Shown here: positions 18,601-25,863 of the stretch, piece after piece
Layout: every line of letters starts with the position of its first letter
How positions within the stretch are numbered: the stretch's first letter is position 1
NCBI GenBank assembly: GCA_964471155.1
Contig: CAYYFX010000002.1
Location: 1 to 64,000, forward strand
Length of the DNA stretch: 64,000 nucleotides
Reading direction: 5' to 3'
Origin: CAYYFX01 sp964471155
GTDB lineage: Bacteria > ARS69
Notes under the pieces: generated by a model
Database searches by the model: none
Told to the model about the DNA's origin: nothing
What the model saw: only the letters and a program-made list of their open reading frames with translations
Translations under genes and position numbers: made by a program

Positions 18601-18937
18601 CCTCCTCGCCCTGCCCGGCATCGCATCCCTCGACGGCCCGCGCCGTCGCCCCCAGCGCCTGTGCGCGCTCTGGCTCGCGGACGGCGACGTGCGCGCCGCC
18701 CTGCGCGTCAACCGCTGGGACGGCGCGGAGTGGTTCCACCGCGAGAGCTTCGAGGAGCTCACGCGGTGGCTCGCGCGCGCGGACGCGATCGAGCGCGGGC
18801 AGGCCGCGCAGGCGGAAGCCCTGCGGGTCGCGCGGGCGATGCGGCGCGCGGCCGCGGCGGCGGGCTACCGCGTGGACCGGCTGGTCCACTGGGCGGCCCG
18901 CTCGGAGGCGCGCGCGGAGCGCCCGGTCCGTTCCTGA
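15668..18937 (+). CDS. Large GH13-family alpha-amylase-like enzyme
   Basis: 1089 residues from GTG 15668, which has GGAAGAGG upstream; the frame is open further 5' but that part is not protein-like. Residues 1 to about 290 are an alpha-helical extension (begins KRFHPSRAARARYAIESTLFA). The catalytic barrel then shows all four GH13 regions: DMVPNH (382-387), RFDAAM with nucleophile Asp502, LLAEAFW with acid/base Glu567, and FMSNPDE with Asp628. The family acts on alpha-glucans by a retaining mechanism. There is no signal peptide, so action on cytoplasmic glycogen-type or oligosaccharide substrates is inferred. The C-terminal 350 residues include a beta-domain-like part and helical sequence. No other glycogen gene is adjacent. 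Overall length is about twice that of simple amylases. Confidence 0.88.
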   Translation: MKRFHPSRAARARYAIESTLFATNGDLVVANGPAARRLAARMNAARGRDEPPVNAGDLAAMGLLHEIFHLVVERYEADVRPAALRAALSHLDERLGADSARLLDAFGLEFPGPGPEAEPRVHRLEEMLLNRVMNENPAVGPLRELIDDTPLAAAARYPDALATLDAFFAVLPPFGPEGETLLELLRAPARHAPGSLAEQLRYVREHWLGILGAALERLLRRIDVALGVLAEEARGRWMRFQGPGPGDAGVHAPSFAGLDEEPERFSADLDWMPRLVLIAKSTYVWLHQLSRRYGRDIRTLDAIPDPELDQLARWGVTGLWLIGVWERSPASERIKRMMGNPDAAASAYSLLDYRIAADLGGEAALADLRERAWRRGLRMAADMVPNHVGIDSRWVVQHPDWFLSLRESPYPAYSFTGADLSNDERVGIRIEDHYWDHSDAAVVFQRVDRWTGDVRYIYHGNDGTSVPWNDTAQLDYRRADAREAVIRTILHVARQFPVIRFDAAMTLTKRHIQRLWFPLPGSGDAVPSRAEHGLTKEEFDAAMPVEFWREVVDRVAAEAPDTLLLAEAFWMLEGYFVRTLGMHRVYNSAFMHMLRDEDNAGYRRVLKDTLEFDPEILKRYVNFMSNPDERIAVEQFGKGDKYFGVCTLMATLPGLPMFGHGQIEGFAEKYGMEYRRPRQDEVADEGLVRCHEQRIFPLLHRRALFAEARHFLLYDVSTGDGGVNEDVFAFSNRRGGERALVVYHNRFASAQGWIRSSAAYATKDGEGGAKVLRQRTLGEGLGLSAEEGRWVVFRDAVAGLEYLRESRKLVEEGLWVDLGAYACHVFLDFRELVDGPTGQIRRLAERLGGAGVASVEDALRELQLEPVHRPLLALLQATATSAVRERYEEFLDALAGATGVARDEPARRGIVDAACADLPATGGDPVLRAWSLLRRMGRLADPRAAAPAAARTSLAWFDELRMQPVVARALGDGGPVRLLLALPGIASLDGPRRRPQRLCALWLADGDVRAALRVNRWDGAEWFHRESFEELTRWLARADAIERGQAAQAEALRVARAMRRAAAAAGYRVDRLVHWAARSEARAERPVRS

Positions 18938-19099
18938 GGCGGCGGATCCGGCCCGGCCCGGGACCGACGCGGGTTCGGCGGGACGCCCGGCGGAACCGGG
19001 ACCGTCCGGGACGGCCCTGGGTCCGCCCGGACTCCGTTCGGGCCCTGCGGGGAAACAAACGGGGCCCTCGGGACGTCTCAAGCCTCAGGAGGACGGGAG

Positions 19100-19321
19100 A
19101 TGTCACGGATCGAGATGGACCATCCCCACGTCCCGGGGCACGGGATCGCGGGGACGCTTGCCGCGCTGGACTTCGCGAAGCGGCTGACCGCCGCGCACGG
19201 GCGGGCCTCCGGGGACGACATCGCACGGCTGCGTGCCGCGGGGTTCAGCGAGCACGAGATCGGGGAGATCGTGTCGGCCGTGCGCACCGGACACCGCGGA
19301 CCCGCGGCGCCGGGGCGCTGA
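19100..19321 (+). CDS. Mini carboxymuconolactone-decarboxylase-like small protein
   Basis: 73 residues from ATG 19100, with AGGAGG 7 nt upstream, which makes it a credible gene despite its length. The central part (ALDFAKRLTAAHGRASGDD, then IARLRAAGFSEHEIGEIVSAV) matches the helical segment of AhpD/CMD-like peroxidase-related enzymes, in which a final helix pair follows the CxxC region. Here the CxxC motif and the rest of the fold are missing, so it is either a very small relative or a stand-alone helper helix bundle. There are no cysteines at all, so no peroxidase chemistry is expected. It lies 162 bp after the GH13 gene, and its stop is 21 bp from the convergent DUF1569 gene. Confidence 0.65.
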   Translation: MSRIEMDHPHVPGHGIAGTLAALDFAKRLTAAHGRASGDDIARLRAAGFSEHEIGEIVSAVRTGHRGPAAPGR

Positions 19322-19342
19322 GCCGCCGCTGAACCGCCGGCC

Positions 19343-19804
19343 TCAGCCGCCGAACTGGCGCAGGTGGTGATCCAGGTGGAGGTAGGCCCACCGGAGCCAC
19401 TCGGGCCCCGACATGGGCCCGAACACGGGGTGCTCGGGCCATGCCCGCGTGCCGGAGCGCGCCGCGACGCGGCGCACGAGCGCCAGCACCTCGGCCACGT
19501 CCGCATCGAAGCTCGACGGCGCCGTGCCGCCCGCGCCCGGATCCAGTTCGGGACTGGTGCGGATCCTCCCGCGCGGCCATCGCACGGGGACGAACAGGAC
19601 CAGCCACTTCCATGCCGTCCGCCCGAAGGGGCCGCCCACGCGGGACACCGCGCGGGCGCCGAGGGCCATGCGGAGCGCGTCGGCCACGTGACACATCATC
19701 CCGTGCGGCGTCATGGTGCCCCACCGGCGCGGCGCGTCCGCGCGCACCGCCCGCACGCGACGCAGGATCTCCTCGACGTCCGCGGCATCGGCCAGCGACT
19801 TCAT
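19343..19804 (-). CDS. DUF1569/DinB-like protein coupled to the kinase gene
   Basis: 153 residues from ATG 19804. The pattern matches the DinB-like four-helix DUF1569 family: a first helix ending ADAPRRWGTMTPHGMMCHVADALRMALG, and the late WLRWAYLHLDHHLRQFGG. Three His residues (in TPHGMMCHVAD and YLHLDHH) are placed like the metal ligands of DinB/YfiT-type folds. Function is unknown; DinB-type proteins may be metal-dependent thiol transferases or stress proteins. Its ATG overlaps the stop of the upstream kinase gene by 4 nt (ATGA, 19801-19804). Translation is therefore probably coupled and the two products may work together. Confidence 0.82.
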   Translation of the reverse strand: MKSLADAADVEEILRRVRAVRADAPRRWGTMTPHGMMCHVADALRMALGARAVSRVGGPFGRTAWKWLVLFVPVRWPRGRIRTSPELDPGAGGTAPSSFDADVAEVLALVRRVAARSGTRAWPEHPVFGPMSGPEWLRWAYLHLDHHLRQFGG

Positions 19805-22230
19805 CGCCCCGGGGCGGCCACCGCGCAGCGGCATCCCCGGAGCAGGCGCTCGCCGCCGCGCTGGCGGAACAACGCCAGCGCCTCCTGCCGCCCGGCGTCC
19901 GCGATCCCCAGGATCTCCGCGAAGGCGGGGTGGCTCCGCAGCGGATCGAACACCGGGCTCCACCGCAGGGTGGGCGCGGCGAAGTAGCCGCCGGTCACCG
20001 CGCGGCGGATCAGCTCGAGCGACGCCTCGTGTCCGCCGGCGTCGCAGAGGAGCCACCCCGTCTGGAACACCGCTTCGGGGTCCTCCTTGATGCGGCCGCG
20101 GAACGCCTGCGCGTACGCGACCATGTCGGCCGGACGGCGGTCCAGCCACGCCATCAGCAGATCGGCCCACGTCTGGAACGTCGGCAGAGCCTCCGTGCCG
20201 CGACGCATCTCCGTGACGAGGACGCGCGCGTGATCGCGGCGTCCGGCGAGGCCGACCGCGATCGCGCGCAGGGCCTCGCCCCCCGTCCGGCCGCGCGCGG
20301 CCCCCTCTCCCGCTTCGAGGCGATCCAGTTCGCCCTTGCACAGCAGCGTCTGCCCCAGGCTCGTGGGCACGTTCGGGTCCAGGCGCCGGGCCTCCTCGTG
20401 CGCGGCCACGGCCTCGTCCAGGAGACCGCAGTAGCGGCACACCTGCCCCAGCCCGGCGAACAGCTCGGGGTCGTTCCCGTGCCGCGCCGCCTGGTCCAGG
20501 AGCCGCCCGAGTGCGGACCGCCACTGGCCCATGCCCGCCTCGATGTTCGCGTAGAACTTGTGCGCGAGCGCGAGGCGCGGGTCCAGCTCCAGCGCGCGCT
20601 GCAGCGCCTTCACGGCCTGCTCGTCGCTTCCCTCCGTGTCCGCGAGATAGCGACCGATCAGCCAGTGGCAGCGGCCCAGCGCCGCCCACGCCGGCGCGAA
20701 GTCCGGGTCCGCCTCCAGGCTGCGCAGGTACAGGTCGCGCGCGCGGGGGGCGTGCTCGTACTTCAGCGCCACCTCGTTCGCCTGCAGGTACAGGAGGTAC
20801 GCGCGGTCGTCGGGCGGCGTGTCCGGCGCGGGCGTGGGCCGCGGGCCGGCGAGCGGCAGCGATAGCGCGTCCACCACGCGCCGCGCGAGATCATCCTGGA
20901 GCTGGAACAGGTCTCCCAGCGGGACCTGGATCGTCTCCGACGTGAGCAGGGCGCCGCTCGGGGCGTCCACGAGCTGCGCGGTGGCGCGGAGCTGGTCCCC
21001 CGCGCGCAGCACGGAGCCGAGCACCACGCGATCCACGTCCATCTCGGCCGCGAGCGCCTTCAGGTCCGGCGTCTCGCCGGTGAAGCGCGCGGCGGCCGCG
21101 CTCGAGCGCACGAGCAGCGACTCGCGTCCCGACAAGGACGTGGCGATGGCATCCGGCAGGCTGAACGCCAGGAAGTCCGTCTCCGTGTCGGGACGCAGCA
21201 CGCGGAACGGCAGCACCACGAGTCGCGTGAGCGCGCGGATCGCCGTGGGGGTCTCGTCGCCGGCGTCGCGGCCGGCGGCGCGCAGCGCGTCCGCCATCTC
21301 CTCCGCCGACGCCGGGCGCTCCTCGGGTCGCTTCGCGAGCGCGCGCCGGATCACGCGGTCCACCGCGGCTGCCGCCGGCGACCCCGTGAGCGCGGGCGGC
21401 TGCTCGTGCAGCACCGCGTGCAGGACCCCCACGACGTTGCTGCCGCGGAACGCGGGACGCCCCGCCAGCATCTCGAACAGCACGGCACCCACCGCGAAGA
21501 GATCGCTGCGGCCGTCCAGCGCCTCGTCGTTCACGCGCTCCGGCGCCATGTAGCCCGGCGTGCCCACGAGCACGCCCGCGCGCGTGAGGTCCGCGTCCGC
21601 GCCGGCGAAGGGCGCGGTCTCGCCGCCGGGGGAGCGCGCGAGGCCGAAGTCCAGCAGCTTCACGCCGTGCGGCGTCAGGATCACGTTCGAAGGCTTGAGG
21701 TCCCGGTGCACGATGCCGCGCGCGTGCAGCGCGGAGAGTGCGGCGAGGATGCCGAGCCCCACCGACACCGTCTCCGCCACGCCCACGGGTCCGCGCCGCA
21801 GCCGATCGGCGAGCGACTCCCCCTCGAGCAGCTCCATCGCGAGGAAGAGCCGCCCGTCCTCCTCGCCGATCTCGTGGATCTGGCAGACGTTCGGATGGTT
21901 CACGCTGGCGGCGGCGCGCGCCTCGCGCCAGAACCGCTGCCGCGCGACCTCGTCGTGCTCCGGAAGGGACATCACCTTGACGGCCACGGTGCGCTCGAGC
22001 CGGTCATCCCGCGCCGCGTACACCACGCCCATGCCGCCCTGCCCCAGCTTGCGCAGCACGGTGTACCGGCCGATGCGCGCGGGGTCGGCCCGGTCGGGCT
22101 CCGCGGCGAACTCCCCGCCGCCGGCCAGCGACGGCGGCGTGCCGCGGCGGAACCAGTCGGCGAGGGCCCGCCACGGGCTGCCGGGGGACTGCGACCGCTT
22201 GTCCGTCACGGAGTGTCGTCTCCCCGGCAT
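19801..22230 (-). CDS. Serine/threonine protein kinase with FlgO/TolB-like and TPR domains
   Basis: 809 residues if started at ATG 22230; GTG 22209, behind GGGGAGA, is an alternative. Residues of about 55-325 are a complete Hanks-type kinase: glycine loop GQGGMGVVY (63-71), Lys85, HRDLKPSN (175-182), DFG (194-196) and a GTPGYMAPE activation-loop end. Residues of about 345-480 (RLVVLPFRVL, SLPDAIATSL, VDRVVLGSVLRAGDQLRATAQLVDA) form the FlgO/TolB-N-like domain often placed between kinase and TPRs. The rest is TPRs. There is no transmembrane helix, so it is a cytosolic signalling protein with unknown input. Stop codon overlaps the start of the DUF1569 gene. Confidence 0.9.
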   Translation of the reverse strand: MPGRRHSVTDKRSQSPGSPWRALADWFRRGTPPSLAGGGEFAAEPDRADPARIGRYTVLRKLGQGGMGVVYAARDDRLERTVAVKVMSLPEHDEVARQRFWREARAAASVNHPNVCQIHEIGEEDGRLFLAMELLEGESLADRLRRGPVGVAETVSVGLGILAALSALHARGIVHRDLKPSNVILTPHGVKLLDFGLARSPGGETAPFAGADADLTRAGVLVGTPGYMAPERVNDEALDGRSDLFAVGAVLFEMLAGRPAFRGSNVVGVLHAVLHEQPPALTGSPAAAAVDRVIRRALAKRPEERPASAEEMADALRAAGRDAGDETPTAIRALTRLVVLPFRVLRPDTETDFLAFSLPDAIATSLSGRESLLVRSSAAAARFTGETPDLKALAAEMDVDRVVLGSVLRAGDQLRATAQLVDAPSGALLTSETIQVPLGDLFQLQDDLARRVVDALSLPLAGPRPTPAPDTPPDDRAYLLYLQANEVALKYEHAPRARDLYLRSLEADPDFAPAWAALGRCHWLIGRYLADTEGSDEQAVKALQRALELDPRLALAHKFYANIEAGMGQWRSALGRLLDQAARHGNDPELFAGLGQVCRYCGLLDEAVAAHEEARRLDPNVPTSLGQTLLCKGELDRLEAGEGAARGRTGGEALRAIAVGLAGRRDHARVLVTEMRRGTEALPTFQTWADLLMAWLDRRPADMVAYAQAFRGRIKEDPEAVFQTGWLLCDAGGHEASLELIRRAVTGGYFAAPTLRWSPVFDPLRSHPAFAEILGIADAGRQEALALFRQRGGERLLRGCRCAVAAPGR

Positions 22231-22382
22231 GGTGGCCGTGGTCCGCGGGGCCGGAAGCGTGCGAAGGGGCGTCCGCGCCGCGCGGCCTTGCTGCCGGTGC
22301 GGAGCGGTGCCGGGGAGCCTAGCAGAACGGGGCGTTCCGATCACCCGACGCTTCCGCCCCTTGCGAAAGTGACGCGAGCCGG

Positions 22383-22412
22383 TTGCGACGCACCGGACCG
22401 CTTCCGTATGCT
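22383..22412 (+). promoter_or_regulatory. Possible promoter of the FlgD-tailed gene at 22529
   Basis: TTGCGA (22383-22388) and TATGCT (22407-22412) are 18 nt apart in the 298-bp divergent gap, with 4 of 6 matches each, about 117 nt before the start codon. Nothing else is recognised in the gap. Confidence 0.4.
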
Positions 22413-22528
22413 CGCGAGGTCCGCACGGGATGCTGCGCCGGCCGCGACCGCCGGCCGCGCAAGACCCCGACCTCGTCCTCGGCGTCCATCCCTCCGCCCG
22501 GACCGCGGTCCCTGCAGGGAGGTCGTCG

Positions 22529-23107
22529 ATGTGCAGTCCGATCCCGCGAGGGGCACGCCGCCCTTCGCGTCCGACCCTCGTTCTTCTCGCCGCCGGGTTC
22601 CTGGCATGGCCCGCGGGCGTCACGGCCCAGGAACTGGAACGCGCCGCGTTCTCCGGCGGGGCCGCGGACGGCGCCGGCGGAGGACTGCGCCTGCGCGGCA
22701 CGCTCGGCGAGGCCGGGTTCGTGGGCCGCACGTCCGGCCCGTCCCTCTCCCTGAGCGAGGGATTCTGGGCGCGGGCGTTCTTCTCGATCGCGTCCGACGC
22801 CCCGGGTTCACCGGTCACCGCGCCGGCTTTCGTGAACGAGCTGCTGCCGGGCTTCCCGAACCCGTTCCGCGACGCGACGACGTTCGCCTTCGGCGTGGAG
22901 CAGCCGTCCCCCGTGCGCTTCCGGGTCTTCGACGTCGCCGGTCGGCGCGTGGCCACGCTGCTGGACGAAGGCCTCCCCGCCGGACGCCACGAGCTCCGGT
23001 GGACGGGTCGAGACGATCTCGGCCGCAGCGTCGCTTCCGGCGTCTACTTCTACCGGCTGGACATCGGCGATTGGTCGCGCACCGAGCGCGTGCTGAAGCT
23101 GCGATGA
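22529..23107 (+). CDS. Short secreted protein with FlgD-like tail
   Basis: 192 residues from ATG 22529, with AGGGAGG upstream and a signal peptide (TLVLLAAGFLAWPAGVTAQ). The mature protein is small: about 65 residues with the pattern LERAAFSGGAADGAGGGLRL and LGEAGFVGRTSGPSLSLSEGFW. That pattern is common in short exported FCB proteins where it precedes the tail. The FlgD Ig-like tail follows (LLPGFPNPFRDATTFAF, then GRRVATLLD, GVYFYRLD, and a final RVLKLR). The small domain has no assigned function. Presumably the tail directs export or attachment. It is followed after 77 bp by another exported protein gene on the same strand. Confidence 0.82.
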   Translation: MCSPIPRGARRPSRPTLVLLAAGFLAWPAGVTAQELERAAFSGGAADGAGGGLRLRGTLGEAGFVGRTSGPSLSLSEGFWARAFFSIASDAPGSPVTAPAFVNELLPGFPNPFRDATTFAFGVEQPSPVRFRVFDVAGRRVATLLDEGLPAGRHELRWTGRDDLGRSVASGVYFYRLDIGDWSRTERVLKLR

Positions 23108-23184
23108 CGGCGCCCGCCCTCGTCTTCCGGTCCATGTTCCCGGGCTCCCGTCCCGGCCACCGACACATCCCGTGGAGGTCCCCC

Positions 23185-25107
23185 ATGTTCCGCATCCCTC
23201 CCGTCGTCGCGGCCCCGGTCGCGCTCGTGCTCATGTTCGCCACCTCGCTGCACGCGGCGGATCGCGCGCCGACCGACGCCGCTGCCGCACCTCCGGCCCC
23301 CGCGAACCTCGCGGCCGACGTCCCCGACGCGACCGTGCTCGGCGCGCCGGCCGGCGTCCCCTTCCAGGGTTTCCTCACCGACGCCGGCGGCAACCCGCTC
23401 GGCGTTCCTTCGCCCGTGAACGTCACGGTGGACTTCCGCTTCTACGACGCGGCCGGCGGCGGCACGCTCCTGCACAGCGAGGCGCACGTCGTCCCGGTGT
23501 CCGAGGGCGTGTTCCAGGCGGCGCTGAGCCCGCCGGCGAACCTCTTCCACGACACGCCGCGGTTCCTCGGCCTCGCCGTCGACGGCGGCGCCGAGCTCAC
23601 GCCCCGCACCGAGGTGCTGTCCGCGCCCTTCGCGCTCGTGAGCGAGACGCTGTCGGGATTCGGGACCGTGGACGCCCAGGTGACGGACAGCCGGGGGCTG
23701 ACCGCGATCGTGGCGGGCACGACGGACCAGAACGTGCGCCGCTTCTACCTGGAGGCGGCCGGCGGCTCCTCGTGGACGGGCCGCGACGGCCGGCTCGTCG
23801 TCTCCGCGAACGGTCCGGGCGGCGCCGACGGCACGATCACCGTGCGCCGGCAGGGGGTCACGATCGCCACGCTCGACGTGCCGGCGGGTGGCGCGCGCCC
23901 GTGGACGTGGATCGTGGATGTGCCCTCGCTCGTGAACGGGGAGGTCATCGACGTCCTGGCCCGCGCGGACGTGGCCACGGCGCCGCTGCTCGTGTGCCCG
24001 GTCACCCTGGAAACCGCGGCCACCGGAGCCGGGACGGACGGGGACTGGACCGTCGTGGGAGCCGACATGAACTCGGCTGTGGCCGGGAACGTCGGCATCG
24101 GCGTCGCCGCGGCCGCGACCGACGCGAAGCTGGACATCGACTCCGGGACCGGCAAGGGGGTCGAGATCCGGAACTCCGGCACCGGGAACAACGTGGCGCT
24201 CTTCGCGCAGAACTCGGCGGGCGTGTCCGCGCGGTTCCACAGCGCGTCGAACTTCTTCACCGGAACGCTGGCCACGCCTACCGCCCTCGTGGCCTCCGCG
24301 GGCGGGTCGGACTGGGGCTCGTTCTTCTTCGCCGAGGACAACACCGCCGTGGTCGCCCATGTGGCCGGCTCCGGCACGGCGCTCGTGGCGCGGGACGTGG
24401 GCGGGTTCGGCAAGGCCGCCGAGTTCCAGGGCGACGTGGACATGCTCGACGATCTCACGGTCGACCGGGTCGTGCGGACGGACTCGTTGAACGCGCCGAG
24501 CGGCACGTTCGCGGTGACGGGCAACCTCACCTCCACGAACGGGGACTTCTACGCCGCCTCGCTCAACGGCGTGATCAACTGCGGCGGCGGCTTCATGGGC
24601 GACTTCTCCAACATCATCTCCGACGTGGTCCCGACGATCACGTTCGCGGTCGGCGACGAGGACCTGTACATCCAGGACGACCTGGAGGTGCTCGGCCAGG
24701 GCTACAAGCCCGGCGGCGGCTCGTGGGCCACGGTGTCCGACGCGCGGCTGAAGAGGGACATCCGGGACTTCGAGGACGGCCTGGACGCGGTGCTGAAGCT
24801 CAACCCGGTCTGGTACCGCTACAGCGAGGCCTCGCCGTTCGCGGACGAGCGCGAGTACGTGGGCGTCGTGGCGCAGGACGTGCGCGAGGTCGCCCCGTAC
24901 ATGGTGGAGGAGAAGGCGCTGCAGCAGGTCGTCCGCGAGGATGAGCAGGGCAACGAGGTCATCCTGGATCCCGGCGAGCGGTACCTGACCTACGACCCCT
25001 CCGCGCTCGTGTACCTGCTCGTGAACGCCGTGCAGCAGCAGCAGGCGATGCTCGAGGAGCAGCGCGGGCGGATCGAGGCGCTGGAGCGGTCGTTGGGCGG
25101 GCGGTAG
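23185..25107 (+). CDS. Secreted fibre-like protein with S74 intramolecular chaperone domain
   Basis: 640 residues from ATG 23185, with GTGGAGG 6 nt upstream. Signal peptide (VAAPVALVLMFATSLHAA), then an N-terminal domain (GVPFQGFLTDAGGNPLGVPS) of the kind that begins the protein at 8756. The long middle part has beta-helix/fibre-like repeats (NVGIGVAAAATDAKLDID; FAVTGNLTSTNGDFYAAS). The C-terminal ~125 residues are an S74/intramolecular chaperone auto-processing domain with the hallmark SDARLKRDI (Ser518-Asp519) and LNPVWYRY. It ends in a coiled coil (VNAVQQQQAMLEEQRGRIEALE). In phage tailspikes this domain assembles a trimer and then cuts itself off at the Ser. No phage genes are nearby, so it is probably a cell-surface fibre. 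Confidence 0.85.
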   Translation: MFRIPPVVAAPVALVLMFATSLHAADRAPTDAAAAPPAPANLAADVPDATVLGAPAGVPFQGFLTDAGGNPLGVPSPVNVTVDFRFYDAAGGGTLLHSEAHVVPVSEGVFQAALSPPANLFHDTPRFLGLAVDGGAELTPRTEVLSAPFALVSETLSGFGTVDAQVTDSRGLTAIVAGTTDQNVRRFYLEAAGGSSWTGRDGRLVVSANGPGGADGTITVRRQGVTIATLDVPAGGARPWTWIVDVPSLVNGEVIDVLARADVATAPLLVCPVTLETAATGAGTDGDWTVVGADMNSAVAGNVGIGVAAAATDAKLDIDSGTGKGVEIRNSGTGNNVALFAQNSAGVSARFHSASNFFTGTLATPTALVASAGGSDWGSFFFAEDNTAVVAHVAGSGTALVARDVGGFGKAAEFQGDVDMLDDLTVDRVVRTDSLNAPSGTFAVTGNLTSTNGDFYAASLNGVINCGGGFMGDFSNIISDVVPTITFAVGDEDLYIQDDLEVLGQGYKPGGGSWATVSDARLKRDIRDFEDGLDAVLKLNPVWYRYSEASPFADEREYVGVVAQDVREVAPYMVEEKALQQVVREDEQGNEVILDPGERYLTYDPSALVYLLVNAVQQQQAMLEEQRGRIEALERSLGGR

Positions 25108-25141
25108 ATCGGTCAGCCGGCGGGGTTGCGCGACGGACGTT

Positions 25142-25160
25142 GTTTCGATATATATCAAAC
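25142..25160. promoter_or_regulatory. AT-rich palindrome, likely ArsR-family operator
   Basis: GTTT-C-GATATATATC-AAAC: a perfect 10-bp palindrome core flanked by complementary GTTT/AAAC arms, with one extra C on the left. It lies 38-56 nt upstream of the ArsR start codon and stands out sharply from the GC-rich surroundings. ArsR/SmtB repressors bind such AT-rich dyads at their own promoters, so autoregulation is inferred. Confidence 0.65.
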
Positions 25161-25197
25161 CAACGATGTCTAACGCGACGCCCCCGGAGGACGCGCC

Positions 25198-25821
25198 ATG
25201 ACCCCGACCGGACCGCAGGACCGCACCGAAGCCCCCGACCTGGACCGCGCCGTGGACCTCTTCAAGGCGCTCGCGGACCCCGTCCGCCTGCGCATCCTGG
25301 GGCTCCTCGTCGAGGAGGAGCGCTGCGGGCAGGAGCTCGCGGAGACGCTGCACCTCGCCCCGGGCACGGTGACCCACCACCTCCGCATGCTGCGCGACCT
25401 GGGTCTCCTCACCGAGGAGCGGCGGCCGCCGTACACCTACGTGCGGCTGGACCACGCGAAGCTGCGCGAGGCCGTCGTGCCCTTCCTGAAGAAGGAGCGG
25501 ATGCAGCAGTTCGCCGCGGGGCCGGACGTGGACGCGGAGCGGCGCAAGGTGCTGCGCGCGTTCTTCGACGGGCCGAAGCTCCTGGCCATCCCGGCGCAGC
25601 GGCGCAAGAAGGAGATCGTGTTCGAGGAGATCCTGCGGCGACTGCCGAACCAGACCTCGTTCGACGAGGCCACGCTCAGCCGGTTGATCGAGGAGATCCA
25701 CCCGGACTTCTGCACGATCCGGCGGGAGTTCATCATGTGCCGGTACATGGAACGCGAGGGCGGCATGTACCGCTGGACGGATCGCGGTCGCGCCGTGCGC
25801 AAGGCGGGCCGGCGGGGCTGA
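25198..25821 (+). CDS. ArsR-family transcriptional regulator with C-terminal DUF2087
   Basis: 207 residues from ATG 25198, with GGAGG 7 nt upstream. Residues of about 17-90 are an ArsR-type winged helix (LFKALADPVRLRILGLLV; LHLAPGTVTHHLRMLRDLGLL). Residues of about 120-200 (FFDGPKLLAIPAQRRKKEIVFEEIL, later FCTIRREFIMCRYMERE) match DUF2087, a small domain regularly fused to ArsR proteins and proposed to help sense or bind. Cysteines are present but no classical CVC metal site is seen, so the ligand is unknown. It probably represses its own gene through the palindrome at 25142-25160. No obvious metal-resistance gene is next to it on the same strand. Confidence 0.88.
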   Translation: MTPTGPQDRTEAPDLDRAVDLFKALADPVRLRILGLLVEEERCGQELAETLHLAPGTVTHHLRMLRDLGLLTEERRPPYTYVRLDHAKLREAVVPFLKKERMQQFAAGPDVDAERRKVLRAFFDGPKLLAIPAQRRKKEIVFEEILRRLPNQTSFDEATLSRLIEEIHPDFCTIRREFIMCRYMEREGGMYRWTDRGRAVRKAGRRG

Positions 25822-25863
25822 TCCCGCCGGCCCCCGGCCGCCGCGCCTCCCGCCCGCCGTTCG

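Noticed and set aside
8756..25107. Prophage or tailspike cluster suggested by VGIGT and S74 domains
   Set aside because: No terminase, capsid, integrase or lysis genes nearby, and both proteins have Sec signal peptides.
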